Source: CAZKBP01 sp964551015 (lineage in GTDB: Bacteria; Bacteroidota; Bacteroidia; Cytophagales; Microscillaceae). From it: a DNA stretch of 64,000 bases. Of the stretch, positions 25,926-33,847 are shown in pieces; the first letter of the stretch is position 1, and each line of letters begins with the position of its first letter. The stretch spans positions 14,967 through 78,966 of the forward strand of contig CAZKBP010000028.1 of assembly GCA_964551015.1 (NCBI GenBank), read 5' to 3'. The notes under the pieces were generated by a model. That model ran no database searches and was not told the origin of the DNA. It saw only the letters and a program-made list of their open reading frames with translations. The translations under genes were made by a program, and so were the position numbers.

Positions 25926-27146
25926 ATGTTGAACCAACTGCTACTCTCTCCAGAAATACAAACTTTTATTCGTGAAAATCTTCACGCTTCACCTGCGGAA
26001 TTGATGCTCCAGCGCGACCGCTATCCCGACTGGCCCATGGCTGAAATTGTGGAGCAAATTCAAGCTTTAAATAAAGTAAAAAATAAAATTCCTAGCTGGT
26101 TCGAGATTCCCCATTTACTCTATGAGCCATTGGCCATAGAACAGTGCTCTTCTGAGGCCACGGCTCTTTATAAAAGCCAACTCCTGACGGGCAAAAGCTT
26201 GGCTGACCTAACGGGGGGACTGGGCGTGGATACTTTTTACTTCGCACAAAATTTTACAGAAGTCTATCACGTGGAGCCAAACACAGCACTACAAACGAAA
26301 GTGAAGCATAATTTCACCACTCTGGGAGTAGATCGAGTACATTTCTTGAATGAAAAAGCCGAAGATTTTTTGCAAAGAAATCTTAGCGTAAATGCTTTTT
26401 ATCTTGACCCCTCTCGGCGGGATGTGCAAGGAGGCAAGGTATTCCGATTGGAAGATATGCTGCCGCCTGTACCCGAAGTATTACCGCGCTTGCTGGCACG
26501 CTCTTCCGAAATTTTGATCAAACTCTCGCCTTGGCTAGATATAGAACAAGCCGTCCAGAGGCTAAACCAAGCCATTGCGGAAAAACAGGAGAATTTTATC
26601 CAAGAAATTCACGTGGTAGAATACGAAAGAGAAGTCAAAGAGCTTTTATTCAGAATCGCGCCCCAAGCCACGGAAGAGCCTAAAATAGCATGTGCGATAC
26701 TAGAAAGTACAAACAAAAGCTTGAATTTTGATTTTTATAAAAGTGAAGAAACACAGGCTCACGTTCATTACAGCGAACCCCAAAAGTACATATTAGAGCC
26801 TTTTCCCTCCATACTGAAAGCGGGAGCCTTCAAGCTTTTTGCCCAGCGTTATCAACTTCACAAACTCCATCCGAATAGTCATCTTTATACTGGTACGCAA
26901 TTACCGGCTGACAAAACAGTGATTCCTGCACGTATGTTTGAGCTAATGGCCATCAGCAATTACCAGAAAAAAGCTTTTCGTAAAATTTTCCCCAAAGATA
27001 AAGCTAATTTGACTACGCGTAACTTTCCTGAATCCGTAGCACAAATCCGCAAAAAACTGGGACTGCAAGAAGGAGGAGAAGATTACCTCTTTGCGACTCG
27101 CAATCTGGAAGGAAAACCCATGGTGCTGATTACCCAAAAATTGTGA
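25926..27146 (+). CDS. SAM-dependent methyltransferase with THUMP-like C-terminal domain
   Basis: A 406-residue class I methyltransferase. The SAM-binding motif I is LADLTGGLGVDTFYFA (residues 92-107), and a DPSRR motif (161-165) sits where DPPY/NPPY-type catalytic loops occur. The C-terminal third, including AGAFKLFAQRYQLHKL and HPNSHLYTG, corresponds to the THUMP-like domain of this Bacteroidota family. A nucleic-acid (probably RNA) substrate is likely but not shown. It is divergent from the AraC gene with a 110-bp gap. Confidence 0.85.
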   Translation: MLNQLLLSPEIQTFIRENLHASPAELMLQRDRYPDWPMAEIVEQIQALNKVKNKIPSWFEIPHLLYEPLAIEQCSSEATALYKSQLLTGKSLADLTGGLGVDTFYFAQNFTEVYHVEPNTALQTKVKHNFTTLGVDRVHFLNEKAEDFLQRNLSVNAFYLDPSRRDVQGGKVFRLEDMLPPVPEVLPRLLARSSEILIKLSPWLDIEQAVQRLNQAIAEKQENFIQEIHVVEYEREVKELLFRIAPQATEEPKIACAILESTNKSLNFDFYKSEETQAHVHYSEPQKYILEPFPSILKAGAFKLFAQRYQLHKLHPNSHLYTGTQLPADKTVIPARMFELMAISNYQKKAFRKIFPKDKANLTTRNFPESVAQIRKKLGLQEGGEDYLFATRNLEGKPMVLITQKL

Positions 27147-27159
27147 GTACCTCGGCTGC

Positions 27160-27465
27160 TTAGTTGATTTCTTTCTGGATTTGGAGAATCGTGGCTTGGT
27201 TCAGACCTGTGATCTCAGGAATTAGTGCCACACTTAATCCTTTTTGCAGCGAGTTTCTTACGATCTCGGTTTGCGTTTTGTTTCTTTCATCTTCACGTGT
27301 CTTTTGCTCATTTTCAAATTTGATGGTTTGGGCGATACTTGCGTGAAAATGTAATTTATCTAAGTATTGCTCATAGTCTTTCCTCTCTTGTTCTGAAAGA
27401 TTCATCACGTCTAGTAACACAAAAACACGGCATAAACTAACGAGCCTGCCTCCTCCGCTCCCCAT
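27160..27465 (-). pseudogene. C-terminal remnant of an Rpn/PD-(D/E)XK nuclease-family transposase protein
   Basis: The segment from MNLSEQERKDYEQYLDKLH onward (27405 down to 27160) matches the C-terminal helical tail of Rpn-type recombination-promoting nucleases: two coiled helices, then an ALIPEITGLNQATILQIQ ending. The catalytic PD-(D/E)XK domain, normally 150-200 residues long, is absent. The 20 codons before that Met do not look like a start. The upstream phosphatase gene ends at 27475, so nothing more of it is present. I read it as a decayed fragment; a short expressed protein cannot be excluded. Confidence 0.65.
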
Positions 27466-27474
27466 CAGGAACCC

Positions 27475-28143
27475 TTAGTCTTCCATCCTCATTCCCAGAG
27501 GACGTTCCAAATCAGTCATTTCCAAGTGGGCGTAGTCATTGATGCGTTTGAGGTGCCAACCGTGCTCATCATACTGGAATTGGGTAATAGAAGTGTTCTC
27601 AATGGTGATTCGGTAAGTCATCGCTGGATTAGAGTCCAGTAACTTACGGCTAATACATTTAATCACCATGCCGTGGCAAAAAACAGCAATTTTCAGATCC
27701 TGCTCCGCTAAGGGAAGTAAGTTTTCTTCCAACCATTGGTAAATGCGCTCCTCGACTTCTTTCTGTGATTCTCCGCCTGGAGCTTTAAAATTCCAAGGAT
27801 CTGCGTGGATTTTCTTCAAAGTGGCTTCATTATACATCTCAGCCCGGACTTTACCCGTCCATTCTCCCTGGCAAAGCTCCACCAAATCGTCGTGTTGAGA
27901 AATTTCATTATGATCAAATTGCAAATGCTTAGAGGCAATACGAGCCGTTTGGATGGCTCTGACCGCAGTCGAGGCATAAATTTTATCAAAGTGCATCTGC
28001 GCTGCCTCCAGACGCTCTCCCAAGGCACGAGACTGCCGGATGCCTAATTCGGTAATAGGAAAATGGTTGGAGCGTCCACCAATGAGATGTGGATTGGCAT
28101 TGCCCGTGCTTTGCGCGTGTCGAATAAAGTGAATATCTAACAT
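27475..28143 (-). CDS. Histidine phosphatase family protein (phosphoglycerate mutase-like)
   Basis: A 222-residue histidine-phosphatase-superfamily enzyme. The phospho-accepting motif is IRHAQSTGN, with R8 and H9. The second catalytic histidine is in AVFCHGMVIK (about residue 157), and the acidic residue comes from VELCQGEWTG. Substrate classes in this group range from sugar phosphates to alpha-ribazole phosphate. It is cytosolic, with no TM segment. The start at 28143 places the motif at the very N-terminus, as expected. Confidence 0.9.
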   Translation of the reverse strand: MLDIHFIRHAQSTGNANPHLIGGRSNHFPITELGIRQSRALGERLEAAQMHFDKIYASTAVRAIQTARIASKHLQFDHNEISQHDDLVELCQGEWTGKVRAEMYNEATLKKIHADPWNFKAPGGESQKEVEERIYQWLEENLLPLAEQDLKIAVFCHGMVIKCISRKLLDSNPAMTYRITIENTSITQFQYDEHGWHLKRINDYAHLEMTDLERPLGMRMED

Positions 28144-28275
28144 ATAAGATAGGTAGAGGAGATTCTGAGTCCTGTGGAAAAAACATCTAGATTACTCTTC
28201 ATAGATACGAAACTTTTGGAGCTAGTGCTAATAATCTTAAATTTATTTGCCTTCGCTGATACCATTCCCTTTTAT

Positions 28276-28283
28276 TATCTTTG
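28276..28283 (+). promoter_or_regulatory. Candidate -7 promoter element (TATCTTTG)
   Basis: TATCTTTG matches TAnnTTTG, 77 bp before the TPR gene at 28361. The nearest TTG upstream (28247-28249) gives a 26-bp spacer, longer than ideal. Confidence 0.35.
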
Positions 28284-28360
28284 TGGCTTGGAGTAAAATT
28301 GAAATTTCTCCTCTCAGGAGCGAGTGCATTTTGCTCTCTTGAATTGGAAACACCGACACC

Positions 28361-28855
28361 ATGGATACGGAACAGGTACTCAGGGATTATGTAGAAAAGG
28401 TACTACACGCACGACAGCATCTTAAACATCGCCTCCCCTCGGAAGAAGAACTTCGAGAGGCTGCCTTGGAGCTAGGTTTTAGTGAAAAAGAACTGGCCTT
28501 GGTAGCAGATACGCTTCAGGCTCATCTCAAAAATGGCTGGGGCTATCAAAAGTTAGAAAATTGGACGGCTGCCCTGCAAGAGTACCAAGAAGCACTCAAA
28601 ATCAATCCTTACCACGGAGATGCTTTACTCAATATCGCTTTTATCAACAAAATTTTGTGGGAAGAGGAAAAGGAGCAAATCTATGCCAATGAGGCCAAAA
28701 CCTACGCGAGACGTTGCTTGGAAGTCATGCCCGGCAACAAGCGAGCTTTGCGTATTATTGATGAAATTACCCGCGACGAAGAAAACCTCAACCAATGGGG
28801 ATGTATGCTTTATTGGCTCATCGGCTTGGGGATGTTACTATACTGCTGTGTATAA
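28361..28855 (+). CDS. TPR protein with C-terminal membrane anchor
   Basis: A 164-residue protein. Residues about 65-140 form two to three TPR-like helical repeats (NWTAALQEYQEALKINPYHGDALLNIAFINKI is split across the first two). A C-terminal hydrophobic stretch (about 147-163, CMLYWLIGLGMLLY) looks like a tail anchor. The N-terminus (about 1-55) is a charged helical region without a known domain. It probably acts as a scaffold on the inner face of the membrane. It is convergent with the SiaC/SiaB pair, with about 90 bp between them. Confidence 0.7.
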   Translation: MDTEQVLRDYVEKVLHARQHLKHRLPSEEELREAALELGFSEKELALVADTLQAHLKNGWGYQKLENWTAALQEYQEALKINPYHGDALLNIAFINKILWEEEKEQIYANEAKTYARRCLEVMPGNKRALRIIDEITRDEENLNQWGCMLYWLIGLGMLLYCCV

Positions 28856-28945
28856 TCTGGAGCGTACCCAAACCAGAGCTTATGAAGACTAGAAAATTTT
28901 TGGGCTAAGATAAAATTTGAGAAGAAAAACGAAACAGAAAATACA

Positions 28946-29344
28946 CTAATCATCCAGCGCATAAGGGATGAGCTGCATGCGATCTAACTCGGAACCTTCG
29001 GCTAAGTCTTCGGCTTCTTTGAAGATATCCATATCATCTTCAGGATAAAACCAATCTATCTCGACCTTGCCACCTTTTCTTTCGTAAGTTTTCAAAAATT
29101 TAAGTACATTCAAAATAGCTTTAAAAGAACTGGTATTAAAATAAGTAAGCCGAAAAGTAATTCTTAAGGGGCGGTTCACTTCAAGGGTATAGCGCTTGAA
29201 CCATTGAATGATTTTGTCATAAAACTCACCAGTATACTCGAGATAAGATTCACCAGAGATTTCGCACTGGCCGTTTCTGGCGTCTAGGGAAACATAGGGG
29301 GTAAAAAATTCACTTCTTTCTCCTTTGATTTTCAAATTTTCCAT
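28946..29344 (-). CDS. SiaC family regulatory phosphoprotein
   Basis: A 132-residue SiaC (DUF1987) protein. In Pseudomonas, unphosphorylated SiaC binds and activates the diguanylate cyclase SiaD, and SiaB phosphorylates it. The family core is intact: SEFFTPYVSLDARNG near the N-terminus and RLTYFNTSSFKAILNVLKF, where T71 corresponds to the phosphorylated threonine. The C-terminus (IDWFYPEDDMDIFKEAEDLAE) is typical. It lies 11 bp after the SiaB-like kinase gene on the same strand, so the two are co-transcribed. No SiaD-like cyclase or SiaA-like phosphatase lies within this window. Confidence 0.9.
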   Translation of the reverse strand: MENLKIKGERSEFFTPYVSLDARNGQCEISGESYLEYTGEFYDKIIQWFKRYTLEVNRPLRITFRLTYFNTSSFKAILNVLKFLKTYERKGGKVEIDWFYPEDDMDIFKEAEDLAEGSELDRMQLIPYALDD

Positions 29345-29355
29345 AAAAATGATGC

Positions 29356-29880
29356 CTACTTTGATACCTTGGCGGCAATGGTTAGGAAGCTTGTCTGATC
29401 ATTGATCTTTTTTAATCCAATATCTAAAGGATGGCCCGAGGTGAGAGCTACTTTGATAAGACCAATGCCTGCCCCTCGCCCCTCTCCCATGAGAGGACGA
29501 GCCAACAAAGCGAGGCGATAGCGTCTGAGTCCCTTCTCATCCAAAGAGTTGATGTAGCTACACCGCTTGGTAATTCCTTCGATAGAAGAGGATCGTACGT
29601 AATTACCTGCCACCAAGATATAGTGATTTTTCGTTTCTTGGATAGCAATCAAGCCCATTCTACCTTTTTGACCGGAAATATTGGTTTCAGGAGAATAATA
29701 TAGAATATTTTCCGATAACTCGATGAAAATGGAAAAAAGTTTGCGCCGCACACGGGGAACTTTATCGAATTTGTGTTCAATCTCATCACTAATTCTAGAG
29801 ATAACCGTGTGATTGACAGGCCCTTCATAGGAAACGATAGAGCCGTCTGATTTAGAGAAAAATGCTTCCCAAGATTTCAT
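29356..29880 (-). CDS. SiaB family protein kinase
   Basis: A 174-residue SiaB-type (DUF6272) kinase of the GHKL/HATPase fold, expected to phosphorylate the SiaC-like protein encoded just downstream. The N-box-like FIELSENILYYS (E54, E57, N58) provides ATP/Mg contacts, and GEGRGAGIGL (about residues 132-141) forms the nucleotide lid. It has no membrane segment. The pair acts like an anti-sigma/anti-anti-sigma partner switch. The signal and output partner are not encoded nearby. Confidence 0.88.
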   Translation of the reverse strand: MKSWEAFFSKSDGSIVSYEGPVNHTVISRISDEIEHKFDKVPRVRRKLFSIFIELSENILYYSPETNISGQKGRMGLIAIQETKNHYILVAGNYVRSSSIEGITKRCSYINSLDEKGLRRYRLALLARPLMGEGRGAGIGLIKVALTSGHPLDIGLKKINDQTSFLTIAAKVSK

Positions 29881-29974
29881 AAAATTACGCGTTAAAAATA
29901 CTTTCCAATTAGGTGTTTCATTTTGGTTTCTTCAGGCCAACGCTGCGCTTGTGCTATCTCTTCAATTTTCTAAT

Positions 29975-30229
29975 TTAAAAGGTAAGCCGCTCTATATTTC
30001 TTTTTTTGATCCAATTCAAGTACTTCTGTAAAGCCGGTGCTTCCTTTAAAGCTGCCAGACTCGCGTACTGACTTGCCAACTCTTTATTGCTAAACGTATG
30101 ATGGAGTGTGCTGTGGCAAGGTTGACACAGGTCAATCGTAGGGCCATATTTGCCCCCTTTTTGCTTAGGAACTAAATGATGTTTACTGGTACGGCTGACG
30201 GTTCTCTCACACAATTCGCAAACTTTCAT
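29975..30229 (-). CDS. Small HNH endonuclease
   Basis: An 84-residue HNH protein. Two zinc-binding pairs, C4/C7 and C35/C38, bracket the beta-beta-alpha metal core, with H17/H18 at the first strand and H43/H44 in the helix (LCQPCHSTLHHTF). Stand-alone HNH proteins of this size are common in Bacteroidota and their biological role is generally unknown. It could be a repair or housekeeping nuclease, and no phage or toxin partner is visible. It lies 94 bp upstream of the siaB-like gene on the same strand. Confidence 0.82.
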   Translation of the reverse strand: MKVCELCERTVSRTSKHHLVPKQKGGKYGPTIDLCQPCHSTLHHTFSNKELASQYASLAALKEAPALQKYLNWIKKRNIERLTF

Positions 30230-30603
30230 TTTATCAAAGATTACTCGAAAATAAACGGTTTGGACTTACTATGAATGCTCATCCTTATAAACCCGAGATA
30301 GAGGGTTTACTCTTATTAAAATTATGAAATTTCTTAAAATTTTTATTCTTTTTAGTTAAAGAGTCCTATTATATATTACGTAGGGATTTGGCTCTAGTCT
30401 CAAATATGTCAAAAAAACCTTCAAAATTGTCTATCTGGTTTTCGTTTTTGCCACAGATAATCCGAAAAAGAACATTTACCCATCCATTTTCAGGCATTTG
30501 TAGAAAAAAGGCATTTTTCCAACTTTGTAAGATTGACGAATTAATCGATCTTTTTACAAAAACCAAGCCCAAGTCTTTTTCATTTAATCGTAGAAGAAGG
30601 ATT
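30230..30603. other. 374-bp gap with no supported gene
   Basis: AT-rich sequence between the HNH and SDR genes. Open frames of 90-145 codons exist on both strands here, but each runs into the SDR gene in a different frame, none has a recognisable family and they overlap each other. I see no tRNA and no strong terminator. Confidence 0.4.
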
Positions 30604-31491
30604 TTAAATTTTCTCCCCAGAATGGACTTCTCGAGTCTGACCACGGAGTTGCTCTACCATGATTTCTACCTTTTTGATGCGTTTTTTTACACTTTTGAAG
30701 AAATAGCTAGGAGAAATACGTTTGACCCACCACATCAGGTGCGCCTCCTTAGCGATAAGAATATGCAACTTGGCTCGACCTACCTGAGCCATAATGGTTT
30801 GGGCGACTTCGCTCGCTCCTAGTTTGGAGTCGTCTATCATTTTCTGCCCCATTGATTTTACTTCTTCTCCTCCTCGGGCGTATTGGATGATATTGGTTTT
30901 AAAATAAGAAGGCATTACACAAGAAACCTTGATATTAAACTCATCCAATTCTGTATGCAATGTCTCGGAGAGCGAAAGCACCGCCGCCTTGGTCATATTG
31001 TAAGGAGCCATTCGAGGGGCATTGGCAAAAGCCGCGGCACTGGCTGTATTGATGATATGACCTGCTCCTTGTTCCCGCATGGTGGGGATAAAATAATGAC
31101 AACCATACAACACGCCCATTTGATTAATCCCCACGATCCAATCCCAGTTCTCTAGGCTGTATTCACTTACTCGTCCGCCGTCACCTACGCCTGCATTATT
31201 AAAAAGCAGATCAATTCCCTGCGTATGCCCCAGAAAATCCTTGGCTACTTCGGCATACTGGCTACGGTTACTCACATCCAAAGCATAGGGGAGGGCCTTA
31301 CTTCCTTTACTTTCTACCAGCCGAGCCGTTTCTTTAAGAGGGCTCCAATTGATATCAGCCAGTCCTAGGTACCATTGGTCTCTGGCTAATTCTAAGGCCA
31401 GCGCACGACCCAAACCAGAAGCAGCCCCCGTAATAAAGGCTCTTTTCTGGGGATATTTCTGAGAAACTTGATAGTAGTAAGGCAGTGGCAT
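30604..31491 (-). CDS. SDR family NAD(P)-dependent oxidoreductase
   Basis: A 295-residue classical short-chain dehydrogenase. The cofactor motif TGAASGLG is at residues 21-28, NNAG at about 98-101, and the catalytic triad is S151, Y164 and K168 (YNMTK). A C-terminal extension of about 45 residues after the Rossmann domain is basic and amphipathic (RISPSYFFKSVKKRIKKVE), as in membrane-associated SDRs. The substrate is unknown. It has no close same-strand neighbour downstream. Confidence 0.9.
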   Translation of the reverse strand: MPLPYYYQVSQKYPQKRAFITGAASGLGRALALELARDQWYLGLADINWSPLKETARLVESKGSKALPYALDVSNRSQYAEVAKDFLGHTQGIDLLFNNAGVGDGGRVSEYSLENWDWIVGINQMGVLYGCHYFIPTMREQGAGHIINTASAAAFANAPRMAPYNMTKAAVLSLSETLHTELDEFNIKVSCVMPSYFKTNIIQYARGGEEVKSMGQKMIDDSKLGASEVAQTIMAQVGRAKLHILIAKEAHLMWWVKRISPSYFFKSVKKRIKKVEIMVEQLRGQTREVHSGEKI

Positions 31492-31680
31492 GGGTTCGTA
31501 TAAAATTCAGATTAGGAGCTAGAAACAAAGATTACCCAAAAATACAAATATTTTGATGAAAGACGAGTCTTGAGAATTGCGCTTCTCGGTTTTGTCAGAT
31601 GTTATGCAAATTATAGCAGGCTGGGTGAGGATTTTAGATTTCGAGCCCAAGCTTGGCATCAAGTCCCTTCTGCCAAGAAC

Positions 31681-32574
31681 TTACTCCCGAACCGCCACCA
31701 AGAACGCATCTTCAAAGCCTTTTTCCTGAATCTTCCTGAGCAAATTGTCAGCACGACCCTGGTCGTACTCTCGGCCAATCATATACTTGTAGCGATAGCG
31801 GTCGCCTGCTTGTCCTCGATACTCTACTACGGTTTCGTCCAAATCTGAAAAGACTTTCTCTACATCAATCGGGCTACGAGTGGCCATGATTTGTACTCGA
31901 TAGTAGAGCGATCGATCTTCGGGTCGGGGTTGAGATTGTACAAAGGTGCGAAACCCCCGGAAAATGGCCGAAGCAATGATAGCTTGCCCATAGTCCGAAT
32001 TGAGGTATTGCTCCTCGGCAGGATTGGTCAGGTAGCCACATTCCACCAATACGCTGGGCATATCGGTGTATTGGGTTACGTACAAATTTCTACCACGGCG
32101 TCGAGCATCCCATACGCCTCTACTTTTGCGACCAGCCCTTGTCTCAAACTCTTCTTGGATGAAGCGGGCGAGTTGGAGGCTAGCTTTTTGTTTGTAGCTA
32201 TAAATATGGCTTTCTGTACCGTGAATGTTTTTGCTCTGATTAGAATTAGCGTGAATGCTGATAAAATAATCTGCCTTGTTTTCATTAGCAAAATCCACCT
32301 TTTCCTGTAAGCTCTGCGTAATGTCTTCGGTACGAGTGTAAAGTACCCGCACATTTTTGAGTTCAGGCGATTGTTGGATATAATTGCCTAGTTTGAGCGC
32401 GATGAGGAGGTTAATATCTTTTTCGTGCTTAAAGGACGCCTTACTACGCAAGGTGCCCGGGTCTCTGCCTCCGTGCCCGGGGTCAATGACCAGGGTCAGG
32501 GTTTGAGTCCAGGCACCAGTATAATTGTAGAAGAAAGAGATAAAAAAACAGAAAAAGAAAATACTTGACCTCAT
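31681..32574 (-). CDS. N-acetylmuramoyl-L-alanine amidase with SPOR-like C-terminus
   Basis: A 297-residue Amidase_3 (AmiC-type) peptidoglycan hydrolase that cleaves the MurNAc-L-Ala bond. The zinc ligands are H34 (DPGHGGRDPG), E51 (KHEKDI) and H108 (SIHANSN), and E178 (VLVECGYLTNP) is the catalytic glutamate. An N-terminal hydrophobic segment (1-22) acts as a signal peptide. Residues about 223-295 (YYRVQIMATRSP, ADNLLRKIQEKGFEDAFLVAV) resemble a SPOR domain, which binds denuded septal glycan. It starts 28 bp after trpA on the same strand, so the two are probably co-transcribed. Confidence 0.92.
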   Translation of the reverse strand: MRSSIFFFCFFISFFYNYTGAWTQTLTLVIDPGHGGRDPGTLRSKASFKHEKDINLLIALKLGNYIQQSPELKNVRVLYTRTEDITQSLQEKVDFANENKADYFISIHANSNQSKNIHGTESHIYSYKQKASLQLARFIQEEFETRAGRKSRGVWDARRRGRNLYVTQYTDMPSVLVECGYLTNPAEEQYLNSDYGQAIIASAIFRGFRTFVQSQPRPEDRSLYYRVQIMATRSPIDVEKVFSDLDETVVEYRGQAGDRYRYKYMIGREYDQGRADNLLRKIQEKGFEDAFLVAVRE

Positions 32575-32602
32575 TTTTATGATCAGAGGAGTTTAAGATT
32601 GA

Positions 32603-33394
32603 CTAAACGGGCTCGATGATGCCCTTTACAAACTGCTTAATCGCCTGGTTGTCTGCTTGATATTGACTCAAATTTTTAATAAAAGCACTCCCGATAATCG
32701 CTCCCTGCGCGTACTGACAAGCCTTTTGGAAGCTGACGCGATCGTGAATCCCAAAACCAATCAGTTTGGGGTTTTGCAAATTCATCGCCTGAATCCTCTG
32801 GAAATAAGCCTCTTGATGCTCAGAAATATTACTGGTTTTGCCTGTGGTACTCGAGCTAGAAACCATATAGATAAAACCTTGGCTGTAGGCATCTATAGTG
32901 CGTATACGCGCTTCGGAAGTTTCAGGTGTAATCAGAAAGATATTAGAGAGCTGATGTTGGTCAAACAATTGCTTATACTCTTGCTGGTATTCGTGCATCG
33001 GCAAATCAGGCAGAATCAGACCATCCACACCGATGGCCGCGATTTGCTCACAAAAACGCTCAATACCAAATTGTACCACAGGATTCAGATAGCCCATAAG
33101 TAGTACAGGTACTTGTACGTGTTTTCTAAGGTCTTTGATTTGATCTAAGAGCAAGCGTAGATGCATGCCATTTTCTAGGGCTTGCTGATTACTAGCTTGA
33201 ATGGTCGGCCCGTCTGCAATGGGGTCAGAGTAGGGGATTCCGATCTCCACGATATCAGCCCCTGCTTGCTCGATGGCCTCGAGGATAGGCAGCGTATCTT
33301 CCTTGCGGGGATAACCTGCTGTGAAGTAAATCGCGAGTAGATTTTCTTTTTTATTTTGAAATAAACGGGTAAGACGATTTTGAATCACTGTCAT
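32603..33394 (-). CDS. trpA: Tryptophan synthase alpha subunit
   Basis: A 263-residue TrpA that converts indole-3-glycerol phosphate to indole and glyceraldehyde 3-phosphate and passes indole to TrpB. The catalytic residues are E50 and D61 in DIVEIGIPYSDPIADGP. The conserved LILPDLPMHE and FIYMVSSSSTTG segments are present. Length is normal. None of the other trp genes lies within the window, so trpA is separated from them and instead precedes an amidase gene by 28 bp. No leader peptide with Trp codons was found upstream. Confidence 0.96.
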   Translation of the reverse strand: MTVIQNRLTRLFQNKKENLLAIYFTAGYPRKEDTLPILEAIEQAGADIVEIGIPYSDPIADGPTIQASNQQALENGMHLRLLLDQIKDLRKHVQVPVLLMGYLNPVVQFGIERFCEQIAAIGVDGLILPDLPMHEYQQEYKQLFDQHQLSNIFLITPETSEARIRTIDAYSQGFIYMVSSSSTTGKTSNISEHQEAYFQRIQAMNLQNPKLIGFGIHDRVSFQKACQYAQGAIIGSAFIKNLSQYQADNQAIKQFVKGIIEPV

Positions 33395-33554
33395 AAAAGT
33401 TTTTTAGATAAGAGTCTCAGCTTAGCCGTCAGTGTTCTACGAAGCCTGAACGCCGAAAGCTAAGCAAGGACGTACTAACCGCTAAAATTAATGAACAAGC
33501 CCTAAATCTTCATTTTAAAAGTAGAATTTCCCACTCCAAACCTGAACATTTATT

Positions 33555-33562
33555 TATATTTG
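33555..33562 (+). promoter_or_regulatory. Candidate -7 element (TATATTTG)
   Basis: TATATTTG fits TAnnTTTG, 21 bp before the small coiled-coil gene at 33584. No good TTG -33 element is seen. Confidence 0.4.
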
Positions 33563-33583
33563 TGTTTTAAATGAAGTAAAATT

Positions 33584-33802
33584 ATGGAGCATACAAAAGA
33601 AGAGTACGAAATCCCTGCCCTTGGTGTCAAATATATCTTAGAAAAGAGTGAGCAAGGCAATCTCGTATCTATGCCTGAGGAGGATTTCGAGAAAATCTTC
33701 GAGAAAATGAAAGAGTTACAAGAGAAAGTAAATGAACTGCAAAATCAAGTCATTGAAGACCTCAAGAGGCAAGCACTCATCAAGAATATTCTCAACAGTT
33801 GA
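33584..33802 (+). CDS. Small acidic coiled-coil protein
   Basis: A 72-residue hypothetical protein with no family recognised. The N-terminal 30 residues are polar. Residues about 37-66 form a strong heptad coiled coil (EKIFEKMKELQEKVNELQNQ). A -7-like promoter element lies just upstream. It is convergent with the mutase subunit gene. It could be a small structural or antitoxin-like protein, but no partner toxin is adjacent. Confidence 0.55.
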   Translation: MEHTKEEYEIPALGVKYILEKSEQGNLVSMPEEDFEKIFEKMKELQEKVNELQNQVIEDLKRQALIKNILNS

Positions 33803-33847
33803 TCAAATCAGCATTCCATTAAAATAGAATGGGAAGCATTCTGAAAA

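Noticed and set aside
30388..30822. A 144-codon plus-strand frame crossing the end of the SDR gene
   Set aside because: Its second half is antisense to the SDR C-terminus, it has no family match by eye, and it conflicts with an opposite-strand frame.
33395..33480. Tryptophan attenuator upstream of trpA
   Set aside because: No leader peptide with tandem Trp codons and no pair of competing hairpins was found.
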